Of a stretch of 62,749 nucleotides of DNA, positions 35,788 through 45,713 are shown one piece after another. Each line of letters begins with the position of its first letter. Positions within the stretch are counted from its first letter, which is position 1. A program made the position numbers and the translations under genes. Source of the stretch: Rhodohalobacter barkolensis (GTDB taxonomy: Bacteria; Bacteroidota; Rhodothermia; Balneolales; Balneolaceae); contig NZ_PISP01000007.1 of NCBI RefSeq assembly GCF_002834295.1, positions 1 to 62,749 on the forward strand, given 5' to 3'. The notes beneath the pieces were generated by a model, which was not told the DNA's origin, made no database searches, and saw only the letters and a program-made list of their open reading frames with translations.

Positions 35788-36699
35788 TTACTCCTCTTTC
35801 TTACCTCTTCGAAACGGTTTGGAAGCCAGCCTCAGCGGAGCTTTTCCAATATGCTTTACAACGATCTTTGTTCCATCGTACACAATTCCGGCCAGCATCT
35901 TGGCTGCTTCAGCTGTTGCTGAATTCCGGATCGATTGACGGCGCCTTTTTACTAACGTACCGCAATATTGCTGAGCCACTTTTCCTACCCTCAACGTTAA
36001 AAAAGCATTTGAGCTCCCGGTAATTACCGAGTTGATCACCATGGTAGTTCCGGGTACAAACGAGAGTACAGAGCCAATTCCCTGCGACATGGACGACTCC
36101 ACAATCTCGTAGTACTCCGCTTCGTCAATGCTGCTGGCAATGAATGCCGTCACCATCACATTGGTGTAGAGATAACTCAAATCCTTAATAGTCGGTCGCT
36201 GAGCATAAATATGGGCGATCTCCCAAATCAACCTGAACTGTAGTCCTAAAATAAATAGTGCATCCAAAGCTCCGTTTTGAGAAATAGCCGTAGTAATGAA
36301 TGCCCGGTTAGCCGTTCGTTTGATCGATTTATCAGACTCTTTATCTAATACATGAATCGCCTCCCTGACATCATCCACACCGGACACCTGATCCATCTTT
36401 ACGATGGGATTACCGCCTAATCTCTTTGAAAGATTCTCAATATACCGGTCAAACTCTGCGCCTTCGTCTGTCTCGGGAGGAATTAACCTGCCCGGCAGTT
36501 TAAAATAGAGCCATACAGGCGCAAGTACTGCAACGGCTGCTACAATCAAGAACAGAATTAATGAGACCTGACCAAATACAGGATGGATACCTCCCAAAAA
36601 GTTTGCAAACTGAATGAGCTGATTTACAATAACAATCAGTATCAGAGCAGAAACAGCAAATGCCGTGATGGTTAAAACTCTTCTTATTTCACGTTTCAT
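35788..36699 (-). CDS. DUF697-type membrane protein
   Basis: A 303-aa protein with two N-terminal transmembrane helices (about 10-35 and 43-65) followed by a DUF697/YcjF-like domain with hydrophobic helices (TAISQNGALDALFILG, GIGSVLSFVPGTTMVINSVITGS, AFLTLRVGKVAQQYC). Ends in a basic tail. Role unknown. Last of three same-strand genes (DUF885 lipoprotein, zinc-ribbon, this), with 38 bp to the zinc-ribbon gene. Confidence 0.75.
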   Translation of the reverse strand: MKREIRRVLTITAFAVSALILIVIVNQLIQFANFLGGIHPVFGQVSLILFLIVAAVAVLAPVWLYFKLPGRLIPPETDEGAEFDRYIENLSKRLGGNPIVKMDQVSGVDDVREAIHVLDKESDKSIKRTANRAFITTAISQNGALDALFILGLQFRLIWEIAHIYAQRPTIKDLSYLYTNVMVTAFIASSIDEAEYYEIVESSMSQGIGSVLSFVPGTTMVINSVITGSSNAFLTLRVGKVAQQYCGTLVKRRRQSIRNSATAEAAKMLAGIVYDGTKIVVKHIGKAPLRLASKPFRRGKKEE

Positions 36700-36737
36700 C
36701 TCATCTTGTTTGAATTGAATTTATTTCGATATCACAT

Positions 36738-36953
36738 TTACTCATCCAGATGCTGCCTATAGAACCAAAACACATATCCACAGTTGTCGCAGATCTTATT
36801 CAAAGCATCCCGGTTCAGCCAATCGAAACTGAAAAAGCTCGCTCCTCTTGTATTCATTAGAGTCCTGCGGGTCCAGAATTGATCGTGATCACAAACCGGG
36901 CAGGTAATTTTCTTTCCGTCTACCCGAACCTCACTCACTTCTCTATTAGCCAT
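36738..36953 (-). CDS. Small zinc-ribbon protein
   Basis: A 71-aa protein with two CxxC pairs (ITCPVCDH near 17-22 and KICDNCGY near 56-61) separated by about 36 residues containing an aromatic-rich middle (SFFSFDWLNR). Likely binds one zinc; role unknown. Starts 16 bp after the DUF885 gene, consistent with an operon. Confidence 0.75.
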   Translation of the reverse strand: MANREVSEVRVDGKKITCPVCDHDQFWTRRTLMNTRGASFFSFDWLNRDALNKICDNCGYVFWFYRQHLDE

Positions 36954-36969
36954 TTTTTCTCTTTTCGAC

Positions 36970-38712
36970 TTAATTGTTCATCCAGTTTAAAACATTGTCC
37001 TCTAAAACGCTCAAAGGTACACTTCCTTTGAGAAGAACCACATCATGAAATTCCCTCAAATCAAATTCAGACCCCATTTCTTCCTCAGCCTGCTCCCGAA
37101 GTTCACGTATTTTGATCTCACCCATTTTGTAAGCCAGCGCCTGACCCGGCCAGAAAATATAGCGGTTTACTTCAGAACGAATATTGTGCAGTGAAAGTGC
37201 GGAGTTTTCTGCCATAAAATCGATCGCTTCCTCACGCGACCATCCTTTCGCATGCATTCCTGTATCCACCACCAACCTCAGTGCCCGCCACATCTCGTAG
37301 CTCAATCGTCCAAAATTAGTGTAAGGATCATCATACATACCCACTTCCAGCCCCAGCCGTTCGGAGTAGAGTGCCCACCCTTCGACAAATGCGGTAAATC
37401 CGGCCACAGAACGGAACTTGGGCTGATCCTCAAGCTCCTGCTGAAGAGCAATTTGCAGATGATGTCCCGGCACGGCTTCATGAAGAGATAGCGCAGTTAC
37501 TTCATAGAGCGGGCGGCTCTGCAGATCGTACGTATTTACTGCATAATAACCCGCCCGTGTACCATCGGCAGCACCGCGACTGTAATATGCCGTTGCCGTT
37601 CGGGGTGCCAGATAATCGGGAACCGCCATAATTCCATATGGCAGTCTCGGAAGAGTTTTAAAAAGTTCCGGCAGATGACCATCCATGGTTTTCAAAACGT
37701 ATGCCGTCTCTTTTAATAGCTCATCCGGAGTCTCTGCATAAAATTGAGAATCTGTTCTTAAAAATTCTACAAACGTATCAAAATCATCCCCGTACCCTTC
37801 TTCCTCAATAATTTCCATCATTTCATTACGGATTCGCTCCACTTCATTCAGCCCGATATCATGAACCTCATCCGGTGTAATCTCCATGGTGGTGTAAGAT
37901 TGAACCAGATGCTTGTAATACTCCTCACCACCGGGCAGATCGGTAATTGCAATTTCATCAGCTGCAGCCGGAATGTACTCCTCTTCCAAAAATTGAAGAA
38001 GACGTTCAAACTCCGGAATAACGGTTTCTGACAGGACTGATTGAGCTCTCTCCGTCAGTTCACTCTGATCATCTTCTGAAACTGAGTCGGGAAAATCCTC
38101 AAAAGGCTCATACAGTCGGCTTTCTGTGACATCACTTGTAATATGAGCTTCAATGGATGGCAGATAATCATCAAATGACTGTCTTGGACGAACAAACCCG
38201 ATCTCAATTCCCCTGCGCATCCTTTCGATATACCCCGCATTATACTCCCGGAAAGCCTCCAGCCGACTTAAATAGTTCTCATAATCTTCCACATTATTTA
38301 ACGGCACCCGATTAGCAAGATCGGCAAATGTGGCGTGATAGTCCCACCAGCCATTCAACGGTAGCAGTTGATCATTCAGTTCATAAGAACGGATGGCATT
38401 CTGAATCTGCAACTCAAAAATATCGTAATTCACCTGCTGCAGAGACGAAAGATCCTCTTTGGAGATTCGACTCAGTCTCTCCTGAAATTCAATATTTCGC
38501 TGATAGTTTTCTTCAAGGCCATCAAGGGAAGTATCTGCAAGGCGGTCGTTCCATTCATGCACTCCCTGATCTGTAGCCATCATCGGATTTGATTCCAGCG
38601 AATATCGCCAGTAGTCATCAAAAAGGTTATCGAGGCGCCGCTCATTTGAAATGCAAGATGAAAATAGAAATACGAAGAATAGAAGAAGAATATTTCTGAA
38701 CATGAAAGCCAA
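36970..38712 (-). CDS. DUF885 peptidase-like lipoprotein
   Basis: A 580-aa exported lipoprotein (LFSSCISN, Cys19). Mostly helical, with the DUF885 metal motif HEAVPGHH near 413-420 and a downstream FVEGWALYSERLG glutamate motif near 440, both consistent with a zinc-peptidase (gluzincin-like) site. Family members are exported oligopeptidase-like proteins. First gene of a likely three-gene operon. Confidence 0.85.
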   Translation of the reverse strand: MAFMFRNILLLFFVFLFSSCISNERRLDNLFDDYWRYSLESNPMMATDQGVHEWNDRLADTSLDGLEENYQRNIEFQERLSRISKEDLSSLQQVNYDIFELQIQNAIRSYELNDQLLPLNGWWDYHATFADLANRVPLNNVEDYENYLSRLEAFREYNAGYIERMRRGIEIGFVRPRQSFDDYLPSIEAHITSDVTESRLYEPFEDFPDSVSEDDQSELTERAQSVLSETVIPEFERLLQFLEEEYIPAAADEIAITDLPGGEEYYKHLVQSYTTMEITPDEVHDIGLNEVERIRNEMMEIIEEEGYGDDFDTFVEFLRTDSQFYAETPDELLKETAYVLKTMDGHLPELFKTLPRLPYGIMAVPDYLAPRTATAYYSRGAADGTRAGYYAVNTYDLQSRPLYEVTALSLHEAVPGHHLQIALQQELEDQPKFRSVAGFTAFVEGWALYSERLGLEVGMYDDPYTNFGRLSYEMWRALRLVVDTGMHAKGWSREEAIDFMAENSALSLHNIRSEVNRYIFWPGQALAYKMGEIKIRELREQAEEEMGSEFDLREFHDVVLLKGSVPLSVLEDNVLNWMNN

Positions 38713-38778
38713 TGTAGTTTGAATTACAGTCGCTTCATGTTAATGCGGAAAGGTCACTGAGTCAAGTTGAACCGTAAC

Positions 38779-40200
38779 TCATCCTCGTTTTTTAATCTCC
38801 TCATAGCTATCCTCCAGATTAATCATCGGTTTTGGATAATCTTGCCCGACAATGCACTCATTCAGTTTTTGCTGATCTTCACTCATCTTCCACGGCTCGT
38901 GCACAAATTCATCCGGCACATATTTCAACTCCTGCAGCCAGTGGCGAACATACTCCCCATTTGGATCATACTTCTGAGCCTGTCCCACAATATTGAAATA
39001 ACGGTTCCGGGGATCGTGACCCACGGTAGAGTTATACGCCCAGTTTCCCCAGTTGCTGCACACATCGTAATCGATCAGCATCGACTCAAACCAGGAGGCT
39101 CCCCATCGCCAGTCGAAATTCAGATTCTGAGCCAAAAAACTAGCCACATTTTGCCTCCCCCGATTACTCATGTATCCGGTCTGCTTTAACTCTCGCATAT
39201 TTGCGTCAATAAAAGGTATTCCGGTGGTGCCATCTCTCCACTTCTGGAAAATGTTTTCATCTGTTCGCTTATCCAGACTTTTCTGCTGAATCCCTCCCAG
39301 TTTAAATATCTTATCGCCGTGTTTGCGGGCAGAATATCTGAAATAGTCACGCCAGATCAGCTCAAATTTCATCCAATAGGTTGATACGTTTTCATGAACC
39401 TCCCGCTCATATTTTTCAACCTGATGATGGATCGACCTCGCTGAAAGACATCCATGAGCCAGCCAGGGAGAAAATTTGGATGAGAAATCCGCACCAAGCA
39501 AACCGTTTCTCTTATACTTGTAATTACGAAGCTCATCAGATTCAAAAAAGTAGTGGTTCAGTCTTTTCCAGGCCTCTTCTTCTCCACCTTTGAATTCTAA
39601 AACTGAACGATCATCGGCAGGTGGGGCATTAAGTCCTAAGTCTTTCAGATGTGGAATTTCGCCCGGATCATCCACTGAAATAAACTCCGGATGATTGGGA
39701 ACCGGCAGCGGATCACGAATCATAGAACTCTTTTCGATTTTTTTCCTGAATTGAGTAAATACATCAGGTATTTCATCCGGTTGAAACGGTAGATCTTCGG
39801 GGTGAACCATCTCGTGTCCCCAATATTTTTTTATACGTATTTCTACTGAATTTTCTATACGTAGTTCTACGTTCTTCTCTTCTGATGTGACCTCCCCGTG
39901 GAAAAAGAGATTCTCAATTTGGAGTTCTTTAATCAACTTTGGGATGATCTCTTCCGGATTACCTTGCCTGATTATTAGATCGCCACCCAACTTTCTAAAA
40001 GTAGAACGTAAAGCAGAAACAGACTTGATCAGAAATTGTGCTCGTAGTGAGTTTGTTTTTGGGAATCCATATGTTGTTGTTTCAAAATGCCGAGGATCAA
40101 AACAGTAAACAGCTGCAACTTTTCCGGCCTCTGATGCACGCACAAGAGGCTCATGATCTTTCACTCTAAGATCGTTTCTAAACCAAATAAGTGTTTTCAT
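38779..40200 (-). CDS. DASH-type cryptochrome/photolyase
   Basis: A 473-aa flavoprotein. N-terminal photolyase domain (MKTLIWFRNDLRVKDHEPL; FFHGEVTSEEKNVE is characteristic of DASH members). C-terminal FAD domain with MKFELIWRDYFRY, GTTGIPFIDANMREL near 330, SNRGRQNVASFLAQNLNFDWRWGA and SNWGNWAYNSTVG. DASH proteins repair pyrimidine dimers in single-stranded DNA or act in light response, with methenyl-tetrahydrofolate antenna. Single gene; the DUF2256 partner lies elsewhere in this window. Confidence 0.93.
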   Translation of the reverse strand: MKTLIWFRNDLRVKDHEPLVRASEAGKVAAVYCFDPRHFETTTYGFPKTNSLRAQFLIKSVSALRSTFRKLGGDLIIRQGNPEEIIPKLIKELQIENLFFHGEVTSEEKNVELRIENSVEIRIKKYWGHEMVHPEDLPFQPDEIPDVFTQFRKKIEKSSMIRDPLPVPNHPEFISVDDPGEIPHLKDLGLNAPPADDRSVLEFKGGEEEAWKRLNHYFFESDELRNYKYKRNGLLGADFSSKFSPWLAHGCLSARSIHHQVEKYEREVHENVSTYWMKFELIWRDYFRYSARKHGDKIFKLGGIQQKSLDKRTDENIFQKWRDGTTGIPFIDANMRELKQTGYMSNRGRQNVASFLAQNLNFDWRWGASWFESMLIDYDVCSNWGNWAYNSTVGHDPRNRYFNIVGQAQKYDPNGEYVRHWLQELKYVPDEFVHEPWKMSEDQQKLNECIVGQDYPKPMINLEDSYEEIKKRG

Positions 40201-40336
40201 CCGCTAAAGATTGTTTTAAAAACTTCTCATAAACGGTAACCAAACAATACTTTAGCGATGAACAATTCCAATATTCAGAAGTTTTGGAATTATTCGACCT
40301 AATTTCTTTTTATATGAGTGTGGAATTCGTAAATCA

Positions 40337-41593
40337 ATGCTAACTAACAAATTAACAATGAGAGGATTATACAAACTGACTACTACTTTATTGATAGGTG
40401 TAATTTTCACCTTATTCACCGGATTGCTTTTTGTTGCAGAAGCACAATCTGACGAGGAGTCGTCGCTGCATGTTGGCGGGGCTCTGCGATATAATATGAT
40501 ACTGACCAGTTATGAGAGTGACATGGATGCTCAAAGCTCTCAATTTACCTGGGACACATGGAGAATTAATGTTCTTTATGATAATCCGGGCGGAATCGGT
40601 CTGAATTTTGAATATCGATTCTACCCTACTTTTGGAACCCATTTTATTAAACAGGGGTGGCTCGAATATGATTTCAACGAGCAGACACAAATGCAGTTGG
40701 GTGTAACACAAGTACCGTTTGGTAATCTTCAGTACAACTCAAACAACTGGTGGTTCAGCTTGCCCTACTATGTTGGGTTAGAGGATGATCACGATATGGG
40801 TGTAAAAGTTACCCGTACCACGGACAACATGCAGTGGGATTTTGCCTACTTCTTTCAGGCTGCACCGGAAGGTCCCGTTAACGGTGCAGGCAATTTTGGA
40901 ACCGGTGGTTCCGGACGCTACGCATACGATGTGATTCCGGAAGCAAACGCTTCAATTACCGAAAGAAATCAATTTAACGTAAGGGGTGCCTATCAACTGG
41001 ACAGCGGTGAATTAGGGGCATCTTTCCAATATGGACAGCTCTATAATACTGCGACGGACGTTTTTGATAGCCAGTATGCATTTGCTGTACATGCCGATTA
41101 TAATGTTGGGAATATTAATATTAAACCGCAGTTCCTCTACTACGGAATGAACGCAACCGACAATGACGGTTCAGATCTGAGTACTGTTTTTATGGGAGCC
41201 TACGGAATTCCGTATGAGGTTTCTACTGAAGCTTGGATTGCTACACTCGGGCTTGCCTACTCTTATGATGTGGATTGGGGACCTATCACCAACATCAACT
41301 TCTATAACGACTTCAGTTATATGAATAACACAATTGGTGAAGGCACAACTACCAGAGCAACAGGAGATAACCTCACCCTTGGCGATAACTTTGAATATAC
41401 GGTCCAGAATATCACCGGCTTTTTGGTTACTGCCGGACCGGTATTTACCTATTTCGACATAGCTCAGGGAATCAATCAGCCCTGGTTGACCGATAACTTT
41501 GGCGTGGGAGTTGGCCCGGGCCATGAAGATCTTGGCATTGGCGAATCTGAGTACAATATCCGATTCAATATTAACATTGGATTCTATTTCTAA
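40337..41593 (+). CDS. Porin-like outer-membrane protein
   Basis: A 418-aa protein with signal peptide (FVAEAQS). The mature part is beta-strand rich with regular aromatic-girdle strands (WRINVLYDN, GLNFEYRFYP, QWDFAYFFQAAP) and ends NINIGFYF, a C-terminal aromatic typical of porins. ATG at 40337 or 40373 (MRGLYKL) could start it. It lies 134 bp upstream of a BCCT transporter and may provide outer-membrane entry for its solute. No precise family recognised. Confidence 0.78.
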   Translation: MLTNKLTMRGLYKLTTTLLIGVIFTLFTGLLFVAEAQSDEESSLHVGGALRYNMILTSYESDMDAQSSQFTWDTWRINVLYDNPGGIGLNFEYRFYPTFGTHFIKQGWLEYDFNEQTQMQLGVTQVPFGNLQYNSNNWWFSLPYYVGLEDDHDMGVKVTRTTDNMQWDFAYFFQAAPEGPVNGAGNFGTGGSGRYAYDVIPEANASITERNQFNVRGAYQLDSGELGASFQYGQLYNTATDVFDSQYAFAVHADYNVGNINIKPQFLYYGMNATDNDGSDLSTVFMGAYGIPYEVSTEAWIATLGLAYSYDVDWGPITNINFYNDFSYMNNTIGEGTTTRATGDNLTLGDNFEYTVQNITGFLVTAGPVFTYFDIAQGINQPWLTDNFGVGVGPGHEDLGIGESEYNIRFNINIGFYF

Positions 41594-41628
41594 CCAACGG
41601 ATTAAATTATTATCCTAATTGTGTTTAG

Positions 41629-41670
41629 CGACTGAATGTTTAATCACAGATATTTTATCTGTGAAAGTCG
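41629..41670 (+). terminator. Strong hairpin between porin and BCCT genes
   Basis: Perfect stem TCACAGAT/ATCTGTGA (41644-41664) inside an outer CGACT/AGTCG pair. The following CTCTTT is a weak U-tract, so it may be a partial terminator or an mRNA-processing hairpin setting unequal expression of porin and transporter. Confidence 0.45.
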
Positions 41671-41727
41671 CTCTTTAACCAAACTCAGTCGCTGAGCGCA
41701 TTAACCTAAATCTAAGGTGTAATACGT

Positions 41728-43350
41728 ATGGCTTTACGAGGACAAGACGACAAGCCGGAGTCAAAAAAAACCGGCATCAATCGTTTGTTTGATATACACA
41801 AACCGGTCTTTTGGCCGTCAGTAATTCTAATCACAGTTCTGATCGTTGGAACACTGTGGGCCGGTGAGGCAGCAGAAGAAACCTTTAGCGCTATTCAAGC
41901 CGGTATTACAAGTTGGGCAAGCTGGCTCTTTGTAGCTGCCGTAAATATTTTCATCGGTTTTGCACTCTATTTTGCATTCAGCAAATATGGAAGTATTCGT
42001 TTAGGCGGAGAAGATGCCGAACCCGATTTCAGCACCATGGCATGGTTTGCAATGTTATTTAGTGCCGGTATGGGTATCGGTTTGATGTTTTTTGCCGTAG
42101 CCGAACCAATGTGGCATCTGCTCTATCCGCCACATGCAGAAAGTGGCACAATTGAAGCTACCCGCGATGCAATGGGGGTAACATTCCTTCATTGGGGATT
42201 ACACGCATGGGCTGTTTATGCTATTGTAGCTTTGGCACTTGCATTTTTTGCTTTCAACAGGAAACTGCCTCTCTCTTTTCGATCGGTTTTTTACCCACTG
42301 TTAGGTGATCGTATTAACGGATGGATGGGCGATATCATTGATGTTCTGGCAGTTCTGGCAACACTCTTTGGCTTAGCTACCTCTTTAGGCCTTGGAGCTT
42401 CGCAAGCCGGGGCCGGTATGGAATATGTGTTTGGACTTGAGAATACAACCATGCTTCAAGTCATCATCATTGTCGGTGTAACAGCAATTGCTACAATTTC
42501 TGTTGTGCTCGGTATTGACAAGGGTGTTAAGGTTTTAAGTGAGTTCAATATCCGTATTGCGGCTCTCTTTCTACTGTTTATCCTTGTTGTTGGACCGACA
42601 TTCTTTATACTCAGCTCCTTTATCCAAAATATCGGGCATTATGCACAAAACTTTCCATCTTTTGCATTCTGGACTCAGTCATACGAAGAGGGTGAATTTA
42701 TGTCCACCTGGACTGTATTTTACTGGGCGTGGTGGATTTCCTGGTCGCCATATGTGGGTATGTTTATTGCCCGAATTTCCAGGGGCCGTACCGTCAAGCA
42801 GTTTGTACTTGGAGTTCTGATTGTGCCGACTCTCATCACATTCTTGTGGATGAGCGGATTTGGCGGAAGTGCAATTTTTCTGGAAACAAACGGAATTGCC
42901 GAGATTGCAGCAGCTGTTGAGGCGGATCAAACAACATCGCTATTCATTCTGCTTGATCAATTTCCATGGGCAACGATAACATCGTTTCTGGCCATAATTC
43001 TGGTACTCAGTTTCTTTGTGACTTCGTCTGACTCAGGTTCTTTAGTAATTGATGGTCTGACAAGCGGCGGTAAACTGGATGCCCCTGTGGGCCAGCGAAT
43101 TTTCTGGGCTTCCACTGAGGGACTTGTCGCAGCCGTACTGCTGGTTGGTGGCGGTCTTACCGCACTCCAGGCCGGTGCTATAAGTACAGGCCTTCCATTT
43201 GTGATCGTTCTGCTTGTGATGTGCTACAGTTTACAACAAGGACTGCAGCAAGAGCATGAAGATCTGCAGAGAATTGACAAAGATAAAGAGCGACAATCGT
43301 ACAGAGAGCTCGTTACGAATGCTATTAAAAAACAGAAAAAATCGGATTAG
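41728..43350 (+). CDS. BCCT family betaine/choline/carnitine transporter
   Basis: A 540-aa inner-membrane transporter with 12 helices. BCCT hallmarks: SAGMGIGLMFFAVAEPMWHL near 110-130, the tryptophan segment TVFYWAWWISWSPYVGMFIARISRGRTV near 330-357, and a charged C-terminal tail (QQEHEDLQRIDKDKERQ) like the osmosensing tail of BetP-type carriers. Likely imports a compatible solute in symport with Na+ or H+. Followed 8 bp later by a UspA gene and preceded by a porin gene. Confidence 0.94.
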   Translation: MALRGQDDKPESKKTGINRLFDIHKPVFWPSVILITVLIVGTLWAGEAAEETFSAIQAGITSWASWLFVAAVNIFIGFALYFAFSKYGSIRLGGEDAEPDFSTMAWFAMLFSAGMGIGLMFFAVAEPMWHLLYPPHAESGTIEATRDAMGVTFLHWGLHAWAVYAIVALALAFFAFNRKLPLSFRSVFYPLLGDRINGWMGDIIDVLAVLATLFGLATSLGLGASQAGAGMEYVFGLENTTMLQVIIIVGVTAIATISVVLGIDKGVKVLSEFNIRIAALFLLFILVVGPTFFILSSFIQNIGHYAQNFPSFAFWTQSYEEGEFMSTWTVFYWAWWISWSPYVGMFIARISRGRTVKQFVLGVLIVPTLITFLWMSGFGGSAIFLETNGIAEIAAAVEADQTTSLFILLDQFPWATITSFLAIILVLSFFVTSSDSGSLVIDGLTSGGKLDAPVGQRIFWASTEGLVAAVLLVGGGLTALQAGAISTGLPFVIVLLVMCYSLQQGLQQEHEDLQRIDKDKERQSYRELVTNAIKKQKKSD

Positions 43351-43358
43351 AGGATATT

Positions 43359-44264
43359 ATGAAAGATTCTAAACACTGGTTAGCATGTCTCGACCTGTCC
43401 AATATGGACGATGTTTTAATTGGGTACACTGCTTTTTTAACATCTATTGTGAAGCCTAAAACAATCACCTTTTTCCATACGATTGAATCAGGCCCCACAG
43501 CACTGGAAATTGTCGAACAATTTCCGGAAATAGACTCAGAAGAAGAGTTCCTGGATCTTATTCGAAATGAGCTTCATGAAAAAATATCCGGGCATTTTGA
43601 TGATGAGTCTATAGAAATCAGAATTGTCATTAAACAGGGGAAACCGACAGATCAAATCATTGAACTGACTAATTCGCTGGAGCCCGATCTTATCTTAATG
43701 GGTAAGAAAATCGGGTATGCCGGTGAAGGTGTTATTCCCCGCCGAATTCTAAAGTATGTATCAGCCTCTGTACTGTTTATACCGGAAAACAGCCGTTACA
43801 GCTTAGAAAATATTCTCGTTCCGGTCGACTTTTCTGAACAGTCGGCCAAAGCGGTTCAAACCGCCAGTAGTTTGGTGGATGGTGGTCATGTTACCGCTCA
43901 GCATATCTATCGGTATCGGGCACAGTTCTTCCCTTATACACTATCGGATGAGGAGAAGAGAGAAGTGGATAAGAAGATTGAGAAAAAGATGAAGTCTTTT
44001 CAGAATGAAAACGGCATTTCAGATAGTGTCAATTTTGTTTTGACACTGCATAAAAAAGGCAAAGTAGCGGATGAGGTATATAATCAGGTTGTTAAAGATC
44101 AGGTTGACTTCATCATCGTATCAGCCAAATCCAAAAAGATAAGCAGTATAATCAGTCACGATTTTACCGACAAAATGGTCGATTATGCTTTTGGCATTCC
44201 ACTGCTTGTACAGAAAAATAAAGAGAGGCATAGTAAATTTTTACGAGCCCTTCTTGGAGATTAA
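43359..44264 (+). CDS. Tandem-domain universal stress protein
   Basis: A 301-aa cytosolic protein with two UspA-like domains (about 1-145 and 148-290). The first ends LILMGKKIGYAGEGVIPRRILKYVSASVLFIPE, resembling the nucleotide-binding G-rich segment; the second starts ENILVPVDFSEQSAKAVQ and has a degenerate end (IIVSAKSKKISS). Starts 8 bp after the BCCT stop with a GAGG ribosome site, so it is probably co-expressed with the transporter and may regulate it. Confidence 0.88.
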   Translation: MKDSKHWLACLDLSNMDDVLIGYTAFLTSIVKPKTITFFHTIESGPTALEIVEQFPEIDSEEEFLDLIRNELHEKISGHFDDESIEIRIVIKQGKPTDQIIELTNSLEPDLILMGKKIGYAGEGVIPRRILKYVSASVLFIPENSRYSLENILVPVDFSEQSAKAVQTASSLVDGGHVTAQHIYRYRAQFFPYTLSDEEKREVDKKIEKKMKSFQNENGISDSVNFVLTLHKKGKVADEVYNQVVKDQVDFIIVSAKSKKISSIISHDFTDKMVDYAFGIPLLVQKNKERHSKFLRALLGD

Positions 44265-44285
44265 ACTAAAATAAACTCCCAAATA

Positions 44286-44317
44286 AAAAGCCCGGTTTTA
44301 GCGCCGGGCTTTTTTTA
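44286..44317 (+). terminator. Rho-independent terminator (bidirectional)
   Basis: AAGCCCGG...CCGGGCTT followed by TTTTTT; A-rich on the other side, so it can serve both the UspA gene and the convergent amidohydrolase gene. Confidence 0.85.
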
Positions 44318-44338
44318 TGCAAATAATTTTCGGTGATT

Positions 44339-45622
44339 CTATTCACTTTTATAAACTATTCCTTCCTTCATCACAAAATTAACGTTTTCCAGCACTGAGA
44401 TATCACTTAAAGGATTCCCTGAAACCGCAATAATATCGGCTGACTTCCCGGCTTCTATGGAACCAATTTCGTTTTCGAGTCCAAGAACAACGGATGCCGT
44501 TTGAGTAGCACTTAACAGAGCTTCAATCTCCGGCATACCCGCTTCTACCATAAAACCGAACTCCTTGGCGTTATCGCCGTGATGAAAAACACCGGCATCT
44601 GTTCCGAAGGCTATTTTCACACCGTAGCGATACGCTTCTCCGAAGGTGTTCTGAATTAGCGGGCCAATTTCACGTGCCTTTGGAACCACCAGTGGCGGAT
44701 AGTACCCCTCCACTTCAGCTTTTTCGGCGACAAACTTACCGGCCGTAATAGTTGGCACGTAGTAGGTATCATTATCAACCATCGCCTGCATTACTTCCTC
44801 GTCCATGTAGGTTCCGTGCTCAATGGTATGCACTCCGGCTTTCACTGCTCTCAACATTCCCTCCTTACCGTGGGCATGGGCTGCAACGTGCATCTCGTAG
44901 TCGCGCGCGGTCTCAATAATCGCCTCCAGTTCATCTTCCATAAACTGTGGATTTTGTCCCGATTTCGCCACGCTCAGAACTCCGCCAGTGGAGGTGATTT
45001 TGATATGGTCTACACCCAGCTTATAATTCTGCCTAACGGCCTCACGAGCTTCATCAGCTCCATTCACCACACCCGATTCGGGGCCGGGATTCCCCATCAG
45101 TTCCCTTTTAAAGCTATTGGTTGGATCGGCATGACCGCCGGTTGTAGCCAGTGACTTTCCAACACTGATGACCCGAGGGCCATCAACATATCCGGTCCGA
45201 ATTGCATCACGAAGGGAGGTATTAACTCCGGTTCCTCCCAGATCCCGAACAGTAGTAAAACCTGCCAAAAGTGTTTTTTTTGCATTCCGAGAAGATTCAA
45301 ATGCGATATCCTCCGGGTTTTTGGTAAAACGATCGAGGTACCGGTCGGGACCTGTTTCATTTTCCAGGTGTACATGCAAATCAATAAATCCTGGCAGTAC
45401 CGTTTTATCACTCAAATCAATGAGCACGCTTTCTGAATCCGGATTCAGCAGTCCATCGCGGACATCCACAATCCGGCCGTCGTCAACAATAATGGTAACA
45501 TTTGACCTCATCTGTTCACCGGTCCCGTCAAACAGCGATCCGGCATGAATATAGGTTTGTTGAGCAACCAGCGAGCTGCTCATAGCTACAAAAAGGGTGA
45601 GTAGTAAAAGTCGAAGAGTCAT
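44339..45622 (-). CDS. Exported amidohydrolase (imidazolonepropionase-like)
   Basis: A 427-aa metal-dependent hydrolase with a signal peptide (SSLVAQQ). Metal motif DLHVHLEN near 79-84, later histidines in HVAAHAHGKEG and GVHTIEHGTYMD, and the final aspartate in AFGTDAGVFHHG. C-terminal composite beta-domain (IGSIEAGKSADIIAVSGNPL). Members of this exported group act on Xaa-Pro or other cyclic amide substrates; the substrate here is unknown. Confidence 0.9.
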   Translation of the reverse strand: MTLRLLLLTLFVAMSSSLVAQQTYIHAGSLFDGTGEQMRSNVTIIVDDGRIVDVRDGLLNPDSESVLIDLSDKTVLPGFIDLHVHLENETGPDRYLDRFTKNPEDIAFESSRNAKKTLLAGFTTVRDLGGTGVNTSLRDAIRTGYVDGPRVISVGKSLATTGGHADPTNSFKRELMGNPGPESGVVNGADEAREAVRQNYKLGVDHIKITSTGGVLSVAKSGQNPQFMEDELEAIIETARDYEMHVAAHAHGKEGMLRAVKAGVHTIEHGTYMDEEVMQAMVDNDTYYVPTITAGKFVAEKAEVEGYYPPLVVPKAREIGPLIQNTFGEAYRYGVKIAFGTDAGVFHHGDNAKEFGFMVEAGMPEIEALLSATQTASVVLGLENEIGSIEAGKSADIIAVSGNPLSDISVLENVNFVMKEGIVYKSE

Positions 45623-45713
45623 AAATGGATTGGTTTAGTTGGAGTAATTATTCAAAATAATAAATATCGATAGTCACATTTTCAGCTGGTACCAAAAATA
45701 TTAACCGTAAGTC

